Of a stretch of 34,417 nt of DNA, positions 31,268 to 34,417 are shown piece after piece (position 1 is the stretch's first letter; every line of letters starts with the position of its first letter). The position numbers and the translations under genes were made by a program. The notes below the pieces were generated by a model. The model did no database searches, was not told the origin of the DNA, and saw nothing but the letters and a program-made list of their open reading frames with translations. The stretch comes from Fomitopsis serialis (Eukaryota; Basidiomycota; Agaricomycetes; Polyporales; Fomitopsidaceae). Where the stretch lies: NCBI RefSeq assembly GCF_022376445.1, contig NW_025955371.1:1-34417 (forward strand). The letters are read 5' to 3'.

Positions 31268-31298
31268 CTGGACTTGCACGCCTGTCATGCAAGTCCAG
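31268..31298. other. Stem-loop of repeat unit 1
   Basis: CTGGACTTGCA and TGCAAGTCCAG form a perfect 11-bp stem around a 9-nt loop. Confidence 0.75.
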
Positions 31299-31864
31299 TG
31301 TCATGTGGCCACAATCGTGGGTGGGCCCACAGACAGGTGGAAGTGCGAGAGGGTGGGGGAGCGGACTGGTAGACAGGCATGCTGGCAAGGAAGCGGGCAG
31401 ACGAGTGAGCAGACAGGCAGACAGACAAGGAGCACATCACTTACGTCCAGACGTGGTCATCACATCCTGACACCGCCAGGACACAAATCTAAGCGCGTGC
31501 ATGCCACACATGTACAGCGCAATACACCCGCCCTGCCCATACATCTGCGGCGCCGTCTTGTGTGAACATCGTCAGGGCGAGCATGCTGGTTAGCAGGAGC
31601 GGACGAGTAGGAGAGCGGACAGGAGAGCGGGAGGCTGGTTGGCAAGTGGACCGGTAGGTGAGCGGACAGCGAACATGGGGGCGGGCGGGCGAGCGAGCAA
31701 ACAGGAAAACAAACAGGAAAGCCAATGGGCGAATGGGCAAACAAATGGGCGTGCATGCAAGTGGGCTAGTGGATGGGCGTGCCTTTCAGTTTCAAGCCTC
31801 CACGCTCGCTGGCCTCCCTCCTCGCCCTGTATCTTCGAGGTTCTTGGTGATCCTGCTCGGGGTG

Positions 31865-31889
31865 GACTTGCATGCCCATCATGCAAGTC
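31865..31889. other. Stem-loop of repeat unit 2
   Basis: GACTTGCATG and CATGCAAGTC form a perfect 10-bp stem with a 5-nt loop, at the equivalent place in the second unit. Confidence 0.75.
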
Positions 31890-32715
31890 TGGCGTCGCGC
31901 AGCCACGCTGGCTGATAGAATGTGTTGACGTCAAAGCGGTGCTAGGCCTGCTGGCGGTTGAGAGTAGCGCACGTCCTCAGGCTCGACACAAGCCGGTGAC
32001 GCTCGAGCCGTCGCGGAAGACTACGGGTGGGGACAGTGGGAAGATGCGCCAGTGCGCAGAGGTACACAGATGAGCCAGCGGACGTGTAGACGAGGAGACA
32101 GTGGAAGAGGAGACGAGCAGACGGGGAGACGAGCGGACGGGGAGACACGAGCATGGGTGAATGACTGAACGAGCGAGGAAGTAGACGGGCGACGAGGCAG
32201 GCGTACCTTTCAGCCTCGAGCCTCCAAGCTCCCTCACCACACTTCAAACCACCGCAGACAGATCTGCATGCGAGTGAGCAAGGGAACGGACAGACGGACG
32301 AACACGCAGATGCGCGAGCAGACGAATGAGTTGATGGGTGGGCGAACAGATGGGCGCGCATGCAGGTGATAGACGAACGGGCAAGCAAGAGCTCGCAGGC
32401 GCGCGAGCGGGCGGACGGGTGGACGGGCGGGCAGACGCACAGGCGGATGGGGGAGCGGGCAGACGGGCGGATCTGAGTGAGCAGGAGTCGGCAGACGAGC
32501 GAGCGCCGCCGAGCGGACAAACGAAGATACAGGTGGGCAGCCGAATGAGCAGACTGGCGCGTGCGCGAGGGCGAGCGACCGGGGAGGCGAGTGGGTGGGT
32601 GAATGGCCGAGCGAGCGAGGAAGTATCGACGAACATAGCGAAGGGCGTACCGTTCAGATTCATGCTCGCTCACCCCACCTCACCTCCGCTAGTCCAACCT
32701 CCCGTCCTTGGCGGG

Positions 32716-32747
32716 CACGAACTTGCATGCGCGTCGTGCAATTCGTG
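32716..32747. other. Stem-loop of the diverged repeat unit
   Basis: CACGAACTTGCA and TGCAATTCGTG pair over 11 bp with one bulged C. Relative to unit 1 the outer pairs are changed on both sides of the stem. Confidence 0.65.
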
Positions 32748-32839
32748 TGTTGCGTGGCGGCGCTCGCCGTCCTAAAGCTGTCCGGTCGTGTGGAGCTTGA
32801 AGTGGTGGTGGGTGTAATACTTAACGTTAGATACCGTGA

Positions 32840-33180
32840 CGACTAGTGACTCACCTCAAATGGAGATTGGCAAGGACCTTGTCAATCTCCTTTTTGGGTG
32901 GCAGCCTTGCCTCGGCTCGTCCTTCAAGTCCGCGTCTGACGAGTTGTTGGGCAACTCGCTTGAGTCCCAAAACGTACAGTGTTGCGTGGCCGGTTCCCGT
33001 GTCGGACGGAGGTCGTCAAGCAGGGATCACGAGAGAGTTTGCGAGAGAGGCTCAAGCTGCGAAACGGGCGCTTCGCACTTGGTTCACGCGCACGCACGCG
33101 CCGCTAGGGCGCTCGACTCACTGCCCTACGACGGCGAGCATACATACCTACGACTTCTACTCTCCCTCTCATGCCTCCTT
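32840..33180. other. Possible coding exon or remnant between repeat blocks
   Basis: On the minus strand a segment ending at a donor-like GTGAGT (plus about 32850-32855) reads GLKRVAQQLVRRGLEGRAEA and PPKKEIDKVLANLHL. This looks more protein-like than the surrounding repeat. Plus-strand frames here are also open. No family is recognised and no partner exon could be fixed. Confidence 0.25.
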
Positions 33181-33199
33181 CCACCAGGTCGACTCGCCC

Positions 33200-34417
33200 A
33201 CGCCCACGCCCTCAGCCACAGCAACACGACGCACATGTGTGCAGCGAGCACCCACGGCAAAGAGCGCGTGCGCGAACGCAGCCGATCAACACACCGCGGG
33301 CCCGGGCGCAGCGATGAACGGACAGCAGGCAGGGATGGGCGACTGGCGGGGACGGAAAAGGGTCTGCAGGTGAGTGCAGATTCATACGAGCTCGCCCACT
33401 AACTGCAGACACAGGACGCCGCGGCGTGCAGCGCGACGCGCACAACGACCGCGAGCACGCAGGGCCAATGCCCTGCGTGCAGGCACGGCCGATGAACGGG
33501 CAGCGTACGGGCGGGACCGCATGTGGGCGCAGGGCGAATGGGTGGGCAGCAGGTGAGCAACAAGGCTGGCGAGCAACAAGGCTGGTGCCGAGCGACCAGT
33601 CGATAGAAGGTGAGTGCAGGCTGCGCGAGCGAGCGAGCTGACCTTGGGCATAGGACGCGCCGACGTGCAGCACAGCAGACGCGCCGACCACGAGCGCGAC
33701 GGGCGAATGCCCCGCATGCAAACGCAGCCGGCGGGTAGACTGCGGGCACAGACGCCAAGGCGGGTGGTCGGATAGGAAGACGAGCGGGCGGATGGTGGGC
33801 GAGCAGGCGGAGGAGCGGGCGAGCAGGCAAGTGGGCCAGCGGGTATGCGAATGGACAAGCAGGTGAGGGCAAGCGGGTACAGGGCGCAGAGCAGCACCAC
33901 ACACGCCGACCGTGAGCGTGTCGGGCAACTGCCCAGCACGCGAACACGACCGACGGACGCGGGGAAAGCGAGCGGGCGGGCAGGCGAACCGATTGGACAG
34001 GTGAGGTGTCGACGGACAATCGGCCGGGCACCAAACGAGTGGATGGACGGGAGAGCGGGCAGGCGGTTAGCGGAGAGGGCTGACGCCTGAAACCGCAACA
34101 CACGGCAACGATGAGCATGCAGGGGACGGATTGACCGAGTAGGTGGGACAAAACACAGCTCCGAACACAACACACGACGACCGCACCCACGACGACCGCA
34201 CCCACGTCGACCGCGAGCGCGCCGAGCGAATTCCCAGCACGCAGACACGGCCGGCGAACGCACAAGCAGGCGGGCGCGCGGGTGGAAGAAGGGTACACAG
34301 GCGGGCGAGCGAGACAGCGAGCGGGAGGATGGGCGGGAGTGCATGTGTACGGGCGGGAGTGTGTGCGTACGGGCAGGAGTGCATGCGTACGGGCGGGAAC
34401 ACGTACGTATGGCGGAA
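33200..34417. repeat. Degenerate GC-rich repeat units with a GGGC-NAAT-GCCC hairpin
   Basis: Units of roughly 220-300 bp contain a block CGACCGCGAGC(A/G)CGC... followed by GGGC(C/G)AATGCCC, CACGGCCGATGAACG-like sequence and CAGGTGAG. They fall at about 33447, 33686, 33908 and 34210, with partial ones near 33230 and 34105. The hairpin lies at 33455-33480, 33694-33719 and 33916-33941 and is decayed at about 34213. The window ends in a GGGCGGGAGTG(T/C)ATGCGTAC tandem (34335-34400). Frames are repeat translations. Confidence 0.65.

Larger units (their letters stand above)
30951..32660. repeat. Degenerate tetranucleotide array in higher-order units
   Basis: Long stretches have a loose 4-bp period (GCGG, ACGG, GAGC, AAGC, CAGA variants). 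They are separated by a recurring unique block that starts (T/C)TTTC(A/G)G(C/T)(T/C)TC(A/G)AGCCTCCA at about 31177, 31784 and 32208, with a diverged copy at about 32650. Units are therefore roughly 430-610 bp. Frames on both strands are translations of the repeat (Arg/Pro/Ala- or Ala/Arg/Gln-rich) and are not genes. Confidence 0.7.

Noticed and set aside
33212..34344. Large minus-strand frames (238, 299 and 320 codons) rich in Arg, Ala and Pro
   Set aside because: All three phases are open at once over degenerate GC-rich repeats, which signals composition rather than coding. No domain is visible.

Overview
The window looks like repeat-dense DNA from a filamentous basidiomycete fungus. The reasons are a Ty3/Gypsy-type retrotransposon with a CCHC Gag, the 3' end of a LINE with an A-rich tail, an intron-bearing hAT transposase, short GT-AG introns, and a broken gene of the basidiomycete heme-thiolate peroxidase family. 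The species cannot be fixed from the sequence. There are almost no intact host genes.

Layout. 1-1230 is AT-rich with diverged inverted and tandem repeats. 1240-2080 holds two GC-rich minisatellite families (cores TTCGGCCCGAG and CCGGCCGGACC). 2128-6320 is the 5' part of a minus-strand LTR retrotransposon (5' LTR, primer-binding site, damaged gag). It sits in the 3' end of a plus-strand LINE (6321-6884). 8033-9013 is a peroxidase pseudogene. 10927-12841 is 1.9 kb without a single CpG. 14476-29203 is a hAT transposon flanked by an 8-bp duplication (GCTAAGTA), transposase on the minus strand. At 16983-26797 its transposase exon is split by a 9.8-kb LTR element with two 507-bp LTRs and a 5-bp duplication (TCCAA). 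29581-29964 may hold a small spliced gene. 30.95-34.4 kb is degenerate tetranucleotide sequence containing recurring stem-loop units.

The most unusual object is the 9.8-kb LTR element. It has LTRs, a primer-binding site and a polypurine tract, but I see no protease, reverse transcriptase, RNase H or integrase in it. Its interior is one long Pro/Ser-rich repetitive open region carrying 17 dispersed copies of a hairpin of about 36 nt. The two arms of the hairpin change together from copy to copy while the bulge, inner stem and triloop pattern persist. Encoded residues in the two arms change in pairs that follow base pairing, so the nucleic-acid fold seems to be maintained as well as, or rather than, the protein. 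The element shares its LTR start (TGTTACGG) and primer-binding site with the Gag-encoding element at 2-6 kb, which suggests that it is a non-autonomous partner of that family.
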